Source of the DNA: Jaapia argillacea MUCL 33604 | Lineage: Eukaryota; Basidiomycota; Agaricomycetes; Jaapiales; Jaapiaceae | NCBI GenBank assembly: GCA_000697665.1 | Contig: KL197725.1 | Location: 508,132-572,131, forward strand | Reading direction: 5' to 3' | DNA: 64,000 bases | Shown: positions 13,109 through 27,071 of the stretch, one piece after another | Layout of the letters: every line of letters starts with the position of its first letter | How positions within the stretch are numbered: position 1 is the first letter of the stretch | Position numbers and translations under genes: made by a program | The notes under the pieces: generated by a model | Database searches by the model: none | Seen by the model: the letters and a program-made list of their open reading frames with translations, nothing else | Told to the model about the DNA's origin: nothing

Positions 13109-15309
13109 ATGTTCACATATGCCCCTTACCTGTTTGGCCTCGTCGTCTCCATCTGCTGTTTCCTCTATACTCGGCACAGGCAAGATGTCAGGCGTCGATT
13201 CGGTTTGCCTTATCCTCCTGGGCCCAAACCCCTTCCAATTATTGGTAATCTCTGTGACCTACCGAAGGAGAACGAGTCTGCTACTTACTTTCAGTGGGCT
13301 CAACGATATGGTATGTTATTTGAGTGTTTTCTCCACCTGCCTTCGCTTATCTTGAGGCCAGGTGATCTTGTCTATGCCAATGTCCTTGGCCGTGACTTGC
13401 TATTTGTTAATTCCGCCCAGGTTGCGGCGGACCTTTTCGAGAAGCGTTTCTCTAACTATTCCGACCGGACCCCATTGTATATGATCAATGATCTGTGCGT
13501 TTTCCACCCTTATATCCCATTTCAGACTTCCTGATGGATGTTGTAGGATGGGTTGGGAGTGGAGTTTCGGTATGATGCGCTACGGAGACAGATGGAAGAA
13601 GCACCGTCTGGTGTTCGACCGTCAGTTCAAATCATCTGTCGCACCAGCATACAGGCCTATCCAAGCTGCTCAATGCCATCTTTTCTTACGACGACTCTTG
13701 GACTCTCCGAATGACCTACTCGAGCACCTTCGACAGTAAGTTTCACCGTCCCTCCGACCGGAAATCCCCCGCCCATCGCGACACGTTTACAGCAACGCAG
13801 CGAGTACCATTATGAAAGTGATCTATGGCATCGACATTGAACCTCAGAATGACCACTACGTGGAAGTGGCCGAGGAAGCGCTCACAGCCTTAGGGAAGGC
13901 CGCGACTCCTGGCGCTTTCTTGGTCGACTCTCTCCCTTTCTGTATGTCTATTTGATTTTCGGTTTGATCTGATACGCCCCTATACCTATACCTGACCCTA
14001 ACCCTAGTGAAATATGTGCCAGAGTGGATGCCCGGTGCGGGATTCAAGCGTAAGGCCCGCCTGTGGAAAAAGACCTTATATGAGATGCGCGATGCTCCTT
14101 TCGAAGCGGTCAAAGTCGCTATGGTAAGTGCTCTGACCATGTGAGCTCAGCGTGCTACGACAAGTACCGGATTCCTCACCAGATTCGTGGAGGAGCCTCA
14201 CCCTCCTTTGTTTCCAACCTCCTTGGGGACCTCAACCCAAAAGCTGACTCGGATGAGCAAATGGAGACCATCAAGTGTTGTGCAGGGCTTGGCTACGCAG
14301 GTTTGTCAACTCTCGTATTTCCTCCAGTGCGTTTGATGCTTGAACCATTGTTGTCCTTTAGCTGGCGCAGAAAGTGTAGGCTTCTGACCATTCAGTCCTT
14401 CATCTCGACGTCGTCTTACAATTTCCGCACGAATTCAGGTCGTCTCCGCGCTGTCTTCCTTCTTCCTTGCCATGATTCTCTGCCCGGAGGTTCAAAGAAA
14501 GGCTCAAAGCGAACTCGACGTTGTGATAGGCCCAGGCTCGGCTCGACTACCCCATTTCAACGATAGGTCGTCGACACCTTATATCAATGCCATTGTCAAA
14601 GAAGTACTTCGCTGGAATCCCGTTGCTCCCCTTGGTAAGCCTTGCGTTTCACAGAAATATGCACCCAAACACAAATCAAACGCCTCTTTCAGGTCTTCCT
14701 CATATGACAACCAAGGATGATGTATATAACGGCTATTTCATTCCATCCGGAACCACAGTGTTCGGGAACACATGGTACAACCCTCGCTCCCCTTCTCGCT
14801 TACAAGTACTTACCCGTCTATTTTCTAGGACCATCTTGCACGATGAATCGGTGTACCCACAGCCTCTCATGTTCTCACCAGAACGATTTCTATCACCAGA
14901 CGGGAGAGAGTTGAATAAGTGCACGCCTGACCCTCTGGCTGCTTTCGGCTACGGAAGACGGTTCGTGATGTCCCTTTGATCTTACACCCCTGCAGCAGAT
15001 ATTCAAATATCTCCTTTATGAAGGATATGCCCAGGTCGTCACATGGCTGAAGCCACACTTTGGATTTCCATCGCATCTATCCTGGCAACGTTTGACGTAG
15101 GTCCAGGGCTGGACGACGGAGGCCGTCCAGTTAAAACCAAAGCCGAATTCTCGTCAGGAGCCATTTGGTGAGGTTTACTCTACATTCTTTGCGGGTCTCA
15201 CAACCAACATACGCATTCCAGCCATCCACTCCCATTCCAGTATACGATTTCTCCTCGCTCCGACATTGCACGCAGGCTGATCCAGCAGACGGCTGACGTT
15301 GCGCCCTGA
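13109..15309 (+). CDS. Cytochrome P450, OrdA/CYP620-like
   Basis: Microsomal P450 with a single N-terminal membrane segment (YLFGLVVSICCFLY), the proline hinge PYPPGPKPLPIIGN, the K-helix motif EVLR and the haem motif FGYGRRICPGRHMAEA. All exons splice in frame with canonical signals. Two introns flank the short exon encoding GAES at about 14363-14376. The last exon, after an intron near 15178-15222, gives HPLPFQYTI and ends at the TGA at 15307. The C-terminal part is lost if the introns after the haem region are missed. The I-helix oxygen-binding motif reads AGAES rather than AGxDT, so the usual acid-Thr pair is Glu-Ser. The architecture matches the O-methylsterigmatocystin oxidoreductase-like P450s that are numerous in mushrooms. 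The substrate is unknown. It is a paralogue of the P450 at 30488. Confidence 0.9.
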
Positions 15310-15425
15310 TTGATTGACTTTGTGATGTCCTCACTCCGTTCTTTATGTAAATCCGTAGAAGTCGGGCACCGTAAGTAAGGCTTCGCCGATATGCAAACCT
15401 CGTATCAACGCTGGATCAGAGTATG

Positions 15426-18400
15426 CTAATGCTGAACGATTACGTCCTTGATTATGCCACCACCCAATTGTTTAATCTCACTGAGCACTGATTGCTCATT
15501 CAGGATAACCCAACTCTTTTCCTTTCCTTTTTCGCCCTAAGTGGATGTTAGTCCGCGAACACAACACACCAGTGGGACTCGTACCTTGGGCACTGGTGTA
15601 CTAGAAAATCCACCAAGTGCTCGGAATGGTCTCGAGTTGCGAAGAGAGGGATCCCATACGAGGCCATAACGATCCCCACCACAGGGATCCCAGAATAGTT
15701 TGAATGTGTCGGAGTATATCCGCTGGTTTTCGTCAGGAAAAGGAAGGCAACGCGCAGGACGTATCACAATACCTTCAAATCATCATGGAACAGTTGGCCA
15801 GGATCAAAGCCCGGTTGTGCCTCAACAGATTCCCCAGAGTTCGAGTTCGGAATGTTGGCGTACTTGGATGTCCTTGCCCAGGCTTCGGGATCAGCTGTGA
15901 TGTTCTGGAAGTACTGGGGTAGGGCTCCTTGATCTAATTGCACAATGACATCGTAATCATCGCTTGGGTGAATGAATAGTTCCTGTTCGAGATTTAGCAT
16001 AAGGCGAACAAATTTATTGGCGGTTGGCCTACCCTGACATCAAGATGACCAGTCTCCATGGTTTGCAATGTCCCCCATGTCGCCTTTGCGATTGCTCGCA
16101 CTCGATGTGCAACGACAATATCGGGCCCCAGAGTAGTCCACATGCGTCCTCCTGGATCCTCTTCTGTTGTGACAGTCCACGCCGTCGACGCAGAGGCCGC
16201 AACCTTCGGTTGACGTTCATCCGCGTTATCTAAAGACCCATCCGCTGCACTGTATAGGGGGACGAATAATCCTTGCTCCCATTCCCAATCCGCTAAGAAT
16301 TGAACGACCTTGGAGAAACCACGCTCTTTGCTCCCTGGGACGGACGGATGGTCCACGGAAGCCTTCCTATCTTGGAGAAAGACACTAGCGCAGAGAATCT
16401 CGACCACTTCCTCGCTGATGTGCCCCCGTAGTAACCAGTGACAAGCAAGCCACCGTTTCACCAGCCTCACTGTCCCCGCGAAGGCGGAGTACTTGTGGCA
16501 GAGAGCGGCGACGACACGATGGTGTTTGGGCCCGTGAATGAACCGCCTAGTGTATATCTCTCTGGCCAACAAGGCCTCAGTCCGTTCCTTGCTTTTCCCG
16601 TCATCGAATGGTTGTGGAGCTCTCTTGGAAATGTGGGACTTCTCGTCGATGATTCGATCCAACAGAGTAGCCTCCCGGTCATGCCATATCCGCGCAGAGA
16701 AAGCCCATCCATCCGGAGTCACGATCTCCAGTCTGGCTTGGTCCTGTATCTCCGGCGTATCAACGCAATTGCCGACAACGACCGTCGCTTTCGTACCGTT
16801 TTCCGACTTCATAAGAGCAGTTGCAATGCGCTCAAAGAAAGCCAGCTTGATTTTTTGAATAGCTTTTAAATCATCGGGCCAGCGCCCTGATTTCTCGAAC
16901 TCCAACACGATTTCAATCATCGGAAGATGACGGGCGCTGTCGGGTAAAGTGGCGAACAGCGAAGTGGGGACGGCGACGGGACTGAAAACGCTTGTGTAGC
17001 GTAAATAGTCAGAAACTGGGCTGACATTTAGGACGGATAGAGGAATTTCGCCTTCTAGACTCTTGATCGAACGCACGAGACCATCGAATGCTGCCGTAGC
17101 GCTCTTGAAACCGCTCGGAATACCGGAGTCTTGATAAAGGGTGGATATCGACTGAGGTAAGCGGAGCACTGCGTCAAAAGGTGCTTGCCAAGTCTTGATG
17201 GCTCCTTTTGGAATGCCAAATTGTCGTTCAAGGATATGCTGCGTCACCATGAATGGAATGCGAGCTCGTTCATCGGTGCTCTTGACCTCCCAAACGACAC
17301 TTTCAACGATGCTTCCATCTTTGAAGCGACGAAGTTCCGCCTTGTCACCCCAGAATTCGCGAAATTGCTGCGACTTGGTTGCGTCAGGGTCATCAGCGGA
17401 GGGTCCATGGTCAACGAGACGGAAAGCGTGCTCCGTGTCATAAACTAGTCCGATGTAGATCGTGGAAGGGTTGTTTGGCTGCGCTTCCGATGGGGGTCGC
17501 AGCTCTGAAGTGGGGAGGAGGACACCAATTGCTTTCGTGCGATTACCGAGGCCATGGCGAAGCGACGAAGTCAAAGAGGCGATGATTGCTCTTCCCCAAG
17601 AGCCATGATCATATGAGGAGTGGAGAGACGGTTTGCGAGGTTTGACATCTGACAACTCAGCCCTAATGGGGGAGAGTTAATCCACAAAAAAGACCAGTAA
17701 TGATATGGGTCAAACCGAATGACTGCATCGAAACGAGTATGAACAGTTCGATGATCCTTCAAGAAGACCTCATCGTAGGGATCAATCGAAGGAAGGCCGG
17801 AGTTTAGCAGGTTGAGAGTAACCAGAGCGTCATATTTGAGCTACAAAAAAATTAAAGGTTGAGGTACGGCCGCGAAGATAATTCAAACTATATATTACCA
17901 AATCGAGGGAACTGAGGGGCACGCCAGCCAAAAGGTTCACATACGACGAGGAGTCCACGAAGACCGCCTCATGGTTGGCCTTGTACTCTCCCGGCGGATG
18001 CTACGAGTAATATTTAGTCCGAAACCAGCTTCAGATGAACGTATATCCCACGTTATGGCCTGCGGTAGTCTTGGTGAAAATGCTATCCTTTTCAAAATCA
18101 TGTCTCGCTGAGAAAGAGTATTTGAGTGTTACTGCCTTACGACTTTGATACATCCTTACCTAGAAAATCTAGCGCCGCTCTGAACAACTGGTACGAGCTG
18201 AGACCCTTCCCCAAGGGCTTCCTCTTCGTCGACTTCAGCATACCAGATTCATGCTCCTCCCCTGTCACTAGCATCTCCAACAATCCACCCCACCAGGAGC
18301 CTCGACCTTCAAAGCCGAATACACAAAGTTTCGAACCCTCTCCGTAACCGCGCTGGTTCGCCCATACTCTCAACAAGGTAAGGGCGTCAGCGAATGCGGG

Positions 18401-19692
18401 GACGAGATTTTTGACAGAGTGAAGAGCAAGGAGATGGGATTTTGGTGTACATGCAAGTAGGATAGCCGTGTTGTAAAGGGGAGACGGTGGGTGGGTGGAA
18501 GATGAGGATTCGTCTGATGACTTTGAAACACGGACATTGCTGTGAGAAGGGGAGAGACGATGGAGTGGAAGGGGAGAGAGTTGGGGTAGAGTTGGGATGA
18601 TTCGGATGCACGCATTGAGTTTTGAGAAGTCGGTGGGTGAACCATCTGAAAGACGACATGGGGAGAGAGTAGAGGGAAAGCCATAGCGACGCACCTTTCC
18701 GGGATTGAATAATCACTGTTGTTAACCGCGGATCGAATGCAGTGGATGCATATGAGACATCAACGTCCAATCCGTTCTTGGGGTTGGCAATAGCAGATGC
18801 GATACAAGCGAGATAGTACGCTCTCTTGTGGAAAAACCGTCCATTCAAGTAGTCCTTTTCTTGAAAGAGGGCCTGGGATTGAAAAATGAACATGTGTGCG
18901 AATAGAATGAAGGAAAGAAACGGTAGCTTACAGCGGGCATTTCCACTGCTACGTCCACTATGTAGGGGAGACCATCTGTCCTCTTTACGATACATTTGGT
19001 GGGCCAACTCCCAATTAAAGCTACATCTGTTGGAGCTTCGAATGCGACAGTCCAGTTTGTGCCTTCGGTCGGTGAGGGGAGGGGAAAGGGAACGGCGACT
19101 CCACTATCGTGCAATAACTTGCGCGACGCTACGAGTGGGTGTTGTGGAGCGATAGGAGATAGTGACGTGAGGAAGGAATAGAGGGAGTGGAGGAAAAGAT
19201 CAAGAGGTGGGATACGGGAAGGTTTTGGCCGGACAGTGGGGAGGAGGGCATCAATCTAGGAAAGCAAATGACGTTCAAAACTGGGGGATTTCACATCCGC
19301 AGAGGAGGCCAGAACTCACCTGTAACTTAAATGTACTGGACTTGAATAAATCCGTGGCTTCTCGGATATCCCTCAGTAGCTGGCCGGTTGGTGGTTTTTT
19401 TGGCTTCGTTCCTCGGGTGCCTTGAGGCGCATCATCGGGGCGGTTATCCTCACCCTCCTCATCGGTATCGTCAAGGTTTGCGTCACTCTCTCCTTCATGA
19501 TCGATGTGCATTCCGTCCGCATTCTCAGCAGAGGCTTGGTCGTCCGTACCATGTCCGGTGTCTGGTTCAGACACCAGCCTTCTCTAAGCACGGCAAGGGT
19601 CAGATCACGCCTCGAGCAGTGCTTCTCGGACATACCTTTCCCGGGGCAGGTGCATCTTGAGCTCGGCGCTTTCGTTTGAGAGTGTTAGACAT
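15426..19692 (-). CDS. UTP22: UTP22, SSU processome (Nrap family)
   Basis: Nucleolar protein of the UTP-C complex needed for 18S rRNA processing (yeast Utp22, human NOL6/Nrap). The N-terminus has a basic stretch (NTLKRKRRAQ) and a long acidic region (DDTDEEGEDNRPDD), followed by the repeated nucleotidyltransferase-like Nrap domains. Signatures are RVWANQRGYGEG with GFEGRGSWWGGLL (near 18300), FWGDKAELRRFKDGSIVESVVWE (17270-17360, quoted in two overlapping parts) and VKRWLACHWLLRGHISEEVVEIL (near 16400). The C-terminus needs three short introns: about 50 bases after VR near 16033, 15723-15772 and 15537-15584. These join ELFIHPSDDYD, GGDRYGLVWDP and a final exon with SWVILNEQSVLSEIKQLG, which is the usual family ending. 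The start is MSNTLK at 19692. It is convergent with the P450, whose stop is 116 bases away. Confidence 0.93.
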
Positions 19693-20311
19693 TGCAGAAC
19701 CTCGAAACCTTCTCAGCTTGAGCAAATGAAGCCATGCAAAATTTGGTCGACCCACGTGACACATCGCTCTCCGGGCCGCCAATCTGAGCGACCACATTGC
19801 CAGAGTCCTCGGGTTCAACTGAGCAAGCCAAGGTTGATAATTCACTCATCAACGTTTCAACTGATGCTTATTGAGTCGAGCTCTCAAGTTGACTATGTGG
19901 CCTATGTCTGAAGTCCACTGTGTATCGTGATTGGTGGGTGTTAGTTTCTTAGAGACCTCACATGGAAACTACAAGGTGAGCTTTGGGGTGCAATCAGGGA
20001 AGGTTAGGACCCATGTGAGCGTCCATGTATTAACTTTGGGAACAATGAGCAGAGTATAGCAGAAATCACGGGGCAGATGTTAGAGTCGAGCCTTGATTGA
20101 GCCGTGGAGGACACGCCATAATTACTGATCTCGGCGCGTCTCATGCAAATGGATGCTACAATGGATTATGAACGAATGATGGAGGTTTGGATAATGGTTT
20201 CCCCCGGAAATGCAAACCACGCCATGAAATTGCTATGCGATGGAAAAAATCAGCATGGATTCCATGGAATGATTGGCAAGGCAAATCACTGACCAGTGAG
20301 CTTGTAGACTG
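19693..20311. other. Intergenic, no gene seen
   Basis: About 620 bases between the UTP22 start and the stop of the next minus-strand gene. No coding frame or RNA gene was recognised. Confidence 0.4.
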
Positions 20312-21404
<1,093 letters not shown>

Positions 21405-21714
21405 CTAATAACGGGATTAGTGGGGTTTATTTTAGTAGAGAATAGATCTGCTGGACGAACAGACGAGGCCATTGAGGCGGGCATGGTCAAAGGTGGTGAG
21501 GAGAGCAGCCTCGGCGCTTGGCCCAACAACGGAACGGAGGTCGTGGGAACAGCAACGTGGTAGTGGTGGCCGTCCTCCGACCCCTTGTTCAGCTGTGTTC
21601 AGCGCAGCCTTCATTGACAGTGGGCTGAGCAATTGCTGAGCATAATGGCGATAAGAACCAAGTTATTTGTACAGTATCAGCCTTCCACTCCCTCCAGTGC
21701 TATCCAGGATCCAG

Positions 21715-24219
21715 ATGTCGATCCCTCTCATCGACACCGACCGCCTCTCAATTCTCACTGGAACTGACTCTACCGTCTCCTCCTTGTCAGGTCCGGGGAG
21801 AAGCTTTGGGCGAGTTTTCTCCCTCACGGGAAAGTGGATGGACAGGGTACTTAGTGCCGTCGCTGAGCGCTACTTATCCCGTGGCCCTAATGTCCTCGTA
21901 GGTCGTATGCTTCGCATCGACCAATGGTTCAGTTGGCATTGCGCCAATATCCGATGCCCACATACAGATGGTGGAAAGACCACTCAACAAGCTCCGAGGA
22001 CAGTTCCATCTATTCTTACTGTTTCCCGGATTATATTTGATTCCTACTGCGAGACTTGTCGCAATCGGCACGCCAAAGCCCTGGTCGAAGACTCGGTGTT
22101 TATCAAGGGCTGTGAGAAGCTTGTTGCTTTTACGATGTATGTGTCTTGGTATCTGTTTGAGTTGAGGAGGATCATGACTGGGTGTCCCCTAGGTCACCAA
22201 GCGCGTCTACGCAGCTACTGGCAACTTGTTACATCTCCGCTCTGGCTTGTTTTCACCAAGATATTTGCAACCTTTTCGTCCACTTGAACGCCGTGGAATC
22301 CCTGCAGTTCACCCTCACCCAGGCTGAATTTAATCAGAGAGAACCCTTGCTGTGCTCTTCTCGACGCGCCCTGGTCTCTCTATCTGATCAGGCCGTTCTT
22401 TCTGCTATCAACAAGTTGAATGCATTGGAAGGCGGTTTCCTGGGAGAGCTTCAATTTCCGATGTTCACTGCATCCTCGAAATTTGAGCTTGTTCCTCGCG
22501 TTCAAGAGAATATTAATCAACTGATGCATCACCTGACGTATGTCCTACACTTGACCTCTATCTAGTTACGCTGATGTCCAAATTTGAATTAGGGACTATT
22601 CCCTCGCAATTTTATCCGCTACGCGGGTTTCCTCATTCCTCGACTCGACCATCTTTGATGACATCCTATATCATGGTCTCAGCATCACACCTCGGCCTGA
22701 ACTTGTCCGTTTTCTTTGGTGTCAATTGTCTCTCACTCCCGACGCCCTTGTGCGAGCCACTTTCTCCCACCTGATCACCAGCCTCTACTGGGCCGGTGCG
22801 TACGGCCTTCTCACAGGAGCCTACTATTCCCCTTCCGCTCCTGCTCGTAGATGGTTTCCGTGGACATGTCTGTGGATGCCTCTCTGCCGTTTGAGGTAAG
22901 CACGTCACCGAATTATTTCCAGTCATTTCTCCTCTCATCGAGTTTCAGAATCGATAATCCTGAAATTTTACAACGAGCACCCCTGGGAGTGCGCGGCCGT
23001 GCCATTGAATACTTACGAATTGCCATCTACGAAAGGCCAGCGCTTGTCGCTGAATTTATGACACCTGACTTTTTCGACCTGGTTCGCGGAACGGTTCCTG
23101 ACACTTCAAGGCCTTCCAGCGTGGATCACATTCACGACAATCCCGACCCAGTCCTGGCTTTCATTCGATTTCTCACGTCACCAGCCTTCCGGCTATTGGT
23201 AGAGATGGATAGGGAACAAGAAATGTTTTCGAGCAGCTCCCGATTCAACTCGATGCTTCGAGCTCGACCTGTTGGGAAGTTGCGACGACTTTCTTCACAA
23301 ATTATGCTCTTTGCGATAACGTAAGATATTGATTAATCCTCCCCAAATTGCTCTGACTCGGTTCTTAGTTGGGACCTGGACGCCGCCGCACACGAACTTT
23401 TGGCTTCTTTCGATTTTGATCAATTTTGGTTGGACTTTGCTCTCTACCACGAACTCCGTCTCGAACTCTGCCCATACTTGACGAGTGCAGATCCGACTAT
23501 CCGTGGGAGGGCAGAGTTTCTCAATACGAATCTTGTTTCTGTCCCTACCGAGCCGTACAAGATGGCGTGCACTGGCATCGTCATCAGGACCCCGCCGACT
23601 GGCTCAGAGAGTTGTGAACCTGTTGTATGTCCTTGCACTTCCACGTCCTCTCTCTGACACCTTCTGACCAATGAGTCACCTTAGGTTTCCGACGATCATC
23701 ACCACTATCCATACCTGGATACGCGCCGCGACGCAGACAATTCGCCGTACGTCCTTCTTGGATGCGATCCATTCCATGATGACTATGTTCCCTCAATCAT
23801 CCGATGGGTCTGTGTGGACGACGCGACACCTGATAATGGGTACAAACCCCTCGTCACCCCGCAGGGTGTCTTTGACGAAGGCACCCTGATTGGTTGTGAA
23901 CGATTCGTTCAACAAGAACACGGAGACTTGATATTTGTCTCTAAAGAAACGCTTGTTCCTCTCCCCAGATATCTATCCAAAATCCGCCGACCAAGACGCT
24001 TGCACGTCTTGGCTGTCTGGATGCCGGATAAGGATTCGCCTCCGCCAGTATATTGGATGCACGAGTATGTTCCTTCCTCCCTCTCGGCTGGTACACCGCT
24101 AACTTTCTTTGACTTTTTTTTTTAGCTCGACCTATATCCATGCGGTTACCGGGGAACGAAGTAGCGTCGATAACGTGGAGGGGATTTTCTGGTTATGCGG
24201 ATGTAACGGATCCTGGTAG
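21715..24219 (+). CDS. Unrecognised protein, several exons
   Basis: I do not recognise the family. The exons from MSIPLIDTD at 21715 run through a 420-base first exon, then 22197-22535, 22595-22890, 22930-23320, 23369 onward and a final exon from 24126. The last junction splices GT at 24066 to AG at 24125 and gives STYIHAV and WLCGCNGSW before the stop at 24217. The C-terminal part (23700-24219) is a well-conserved-looking block with HHYPYLDTRRDADN, YVPSIIRWVCVDD and RRLHVLAVWMPD. It contains no signal peptide, clear membrane helix or known motif. The exon boundary in 23480-23690 is unclear: two frames (one with CFCPYRAVQDGVHWHRHQD) compete. It is probably a soluble, lineage-specific fungal protein of about 700 residues. 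Confidence 0.65.
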
Positions 24220-24583
24220 TTCGGCACATACCTCTGAACGTTATGGACGATTGTTGGTGACATTAGAATCGCTCGCCGCTCAAAGTTTGATAATTACTTG
24301 ACAACCGTAAGCTTTCCAGCGGAACGCAGTTGGGATGCGAATGCTGAAGCGCTATCCGGATCTGTTGAACTTTTGAACAATACGTGCATTGGATGTTGGG
24401 TGTAGCTTCATCCCTCATCTCGACGAGAGTCTCATTTCATCGAGTATTTCCTTTCATGTTTCCGATCGATACGATGCGTTTCATCAATGAGACTGGAAAC
24501 ACGAAACCCACTGCGAAAAATGCAAGTTCGTAGAACGACGAGGGTCCCAAACTAAAATCCAATAAATATACACCTTCACTGTC

Positions 24584-26487
24584 CTACAACAACATCACAG
24601 CACCGACAACAACACCCACAAGCACCACGACACTCTCCACCCCAACCCTCAACCCTCCAACAGCCGCACTAGTCCCCCCGGGAGCAGTCGAGCTAGTAGC
24701 AGGAGCCGCAAACGTCTTATTTCCCGTCGGGTAATCAAATCCAGGATCCACAGCCCAAGGAACGTCTGATTGACCTTGAGCAGTCAAGTTGATTGGAGCG
24801 GGAGCTGAGGCTGCTGTGAATGCGGTGTTGAGACCTGATGCGATGAATACTGGGCCTCCGCCTGCTCCTACTGCTGATGTGTTGGGAGCTGTGAAGGGGA
24901 CGTAGAGGACTGGGTTGAGGGGTCCTGGGATGGTTGCCGTTGCGTTCATCAAGGCTATTGATGAAATGAAACGTTAGGGTTCGAGGGAAATGTGAAAGGA
25001 TAACGGAGACGTACGAATGGAGGTATTGCCAGTGAGACCGTTGTTGGTCCATCCGGCGGCTTCGGCGACCCAAGTGAAGACGTTGTTAAGAGTCTTGTTG
25101 GTATCCTGACGACCGAGGGATCCGAGAGCCCAATTGGCTTGAACGGTGGAGAGGGTGGAGTAGTGAGTGTAGAATGTGTGATCTGTCGTTCCTCGGAGAG
25201 CGGCTGGGATGGATCCACCGAGGGCGAGGGTGAAGACTTGGTTGTTGATGGTGTAGGCTATGAGGCGGCGTCAGGACAGGTGGTAGAGTATGGGAAAAGT
25301 GGTACAGACTCTCGTTCTCGTCGAAAGTCAACAAGATCAATGTCCTCCCGTCGTTGAAGGCGGTGTTGTTGAGGAGAGGGACCAAAAAGTAGGTCAACCA
25401 AGCGGACATGAAGTTGATGTCCGTGTCGTGACCCTGTTGAAGATTAGATTAGATTAGGTTGATTTGATGTAGATGGTACGTACGTCATTGACGAGGTTGG
25501 GAGTGATGAATGTCCATTGTGAAATGGCACTTGCGTTCAAGTCGGCGGCAAAGTCGTTAACTGTGGTCTTTGATCAGTTCGGACCAAAGTGAGAGAGCAT
25601 GGAGACGGACAGTTCCTGATCCTGAGAGCCCTCTCTGTGACGTTGGCAACAGAGTCATAGATGATGAGAGGGTTGTGCTTGCGAACGTAGTAGGTGTAGT
25701 TGCTTCCCGGTGCTATGGGTAGAGGTGAATAAAGAGTATGGAGAGGGATTGGTGGGACGTACTGAGGTAGTTGGCCTGAGTGTAGTTGTAAGGAGTATAC
25801 CCAGCATAGGGCATGTTTTCTTGGTCTATGCATGCGAGGTTAGTTGGTTAGAGGAAGCTATTAGGAGGACATACAGGAAGACCATGAGATGTTCTTGGCT
25901 TCGAGGAGGTCGACGATGGTTGAGATGTTTGAAGGGATGTGACCTGAGGGATACGGGTTAGATGAGATCGGGCACACGGCGTAGAAAGAAAAGCAGTGAA
26001 ATATAACCAAATGAAAATGGCCATGCGGTACTTCGGCATGGACACTAAAGATAGCGAAAAGAAGACGGGGACAAGGACGTACGGAAATTGTCACTGGCAT
26101 CACCGAAAAAGTCACCACCTGCTACGGCGATGTAGTTTGGCTCTGAAGGATGGGTGACACCGTAAAAGTTGTCCATGAGGACACCCTGGGCGATGAGGGA
26201 TTGGAATACGGATGATGAGGCAGCGGTTGCATCTGGGCGATAGATGAGTAACGACGCAGTGAAAGAGGAAAGGACTGACAATCTGTATTCTCGAGCCAGA
26301 TGTTGATGAACCTATCAAAGGACCTTCCAGAGACGAGGGGCCCATTGGTAATGGTGTTGTTGTTTTTGCCAATGTAATTGGGGGACTGCTGGTTGTAAGC
26401 AGGAGCTGGGGGGGCAAAGGTGGGAGCGGTAGCAGCCCATGCTGAGCCAACAGCAAGAGCGAGGGCGAGGAGAGGGGAAGATAGCAT
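24584..26487 (-). CDS. GPI-anchored phosphoesterase (acid phosphatase-like)
   Basis: Secreted hydrolase of the bacterial phospholipase C / fungal acid phosphatase superfamily (phosphoesterase family). A signal peptide (LLALALAVGSAWA) is followed by the metal-site motif WLENTD, then THPSEPNYIAVAGGD, IYDSVANV, NDGHDTDINFMSAWL, ILLTFDENES and DHTFYTHYS. These are the usual order of motifs for alkaline-phosphatase-fold metal ligands. The C-terminus (about 40 Ser/Thr/Ala/Gly-rich residues and a hydrophobic end VVVLVGVVVGAVMLL) is a GPI-attachment signal, so the enzyme should sit on the wall or plasma membrane. At least seven short introns splice in frame. A TATA-like CATAAAAG lies 58 bases upstream of the ATG. 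It is divergent from the multicopper oxidase and convergent with the gene at 21715. Confidence 0.9.
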
Positions 26488-27071
26488 GGTGGTGCAGGGC
26501 AGAGGGAGAAGCTGCTACAGTAGACGCTGGGTGGGATCGGTGGGCTTTTATGGGAGAAGCAGGGTAAGGGGAGTACGCGAGGGGAGAATGCCGTACATCG
26601 GAGCGGGCAGAAGATTAGAGGTGCACACGGTGTGCTTCAGCCATGTTCGTCGACGGTCTCTCCCAGAGAATGCACTCGGAATTCTAGGAAGACTGTAAGT
26701 TATTCTCAAGCGCTGTATTTAAGGAGCCTCACGTGATGTGTGACGGATAAACGTGACATGCAGCGTCCAACGTTGCTTGGCGGTGGACTGTGATTGGCGG
26801 TGGCTGTGTTGTTGACCTTGTGGTGAGGTGCATCGTGGATATTCCAGCAATAGCTGCATTACTACTTAGCTCAGTTGCTTGGTGTGGTTAGCCATCTCGC
26901 ATTGCCACGGTGCCTTGGATGCCGACGACGCAGAGATAGCCGACACACACCGCTCGGATGTTCCTTGGCATCCGAGTCTAATCTCACAGCCACACACTAC
27001 TCGGAGTTCCCATTCACCTAATAATCACAGCCTCCCTGCCGTCACCCTCTTTTCCCTCGTGTCTCTCCGCC
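26488..27071. promoter_or_regulatory. Divergent promoter, phosphatase / oxidase
   Basis: 584 bases between two divergent genes for surface enzymes. On the minus side, CATAAAAG at 26545-26552 is a likely TATA box for the phosphoesterase. No TATA box is clear for the oxidase. Shared control is possible but not shown. Confidence 0.45.

Noticed and set aside
13970-14010. Telomere-like CCTAACCC words (also near 39890 and 55510)
   Set aside because: Only one or two units each, within an intron or spacer. No array and no other sign of a chromosome end.
15764-16000. Premature ends of UTP22 at 15994 and 15764
   Set aside because: Short introns (near 16000, 15723-15772 and 15537-15584) restore the known family C-terminus, ending at 15426.
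15994-19000. Plus-strand open frames across UTP22
   Set aside because: Shadows of the real minus-strand exons; no motif and no splice continuity.
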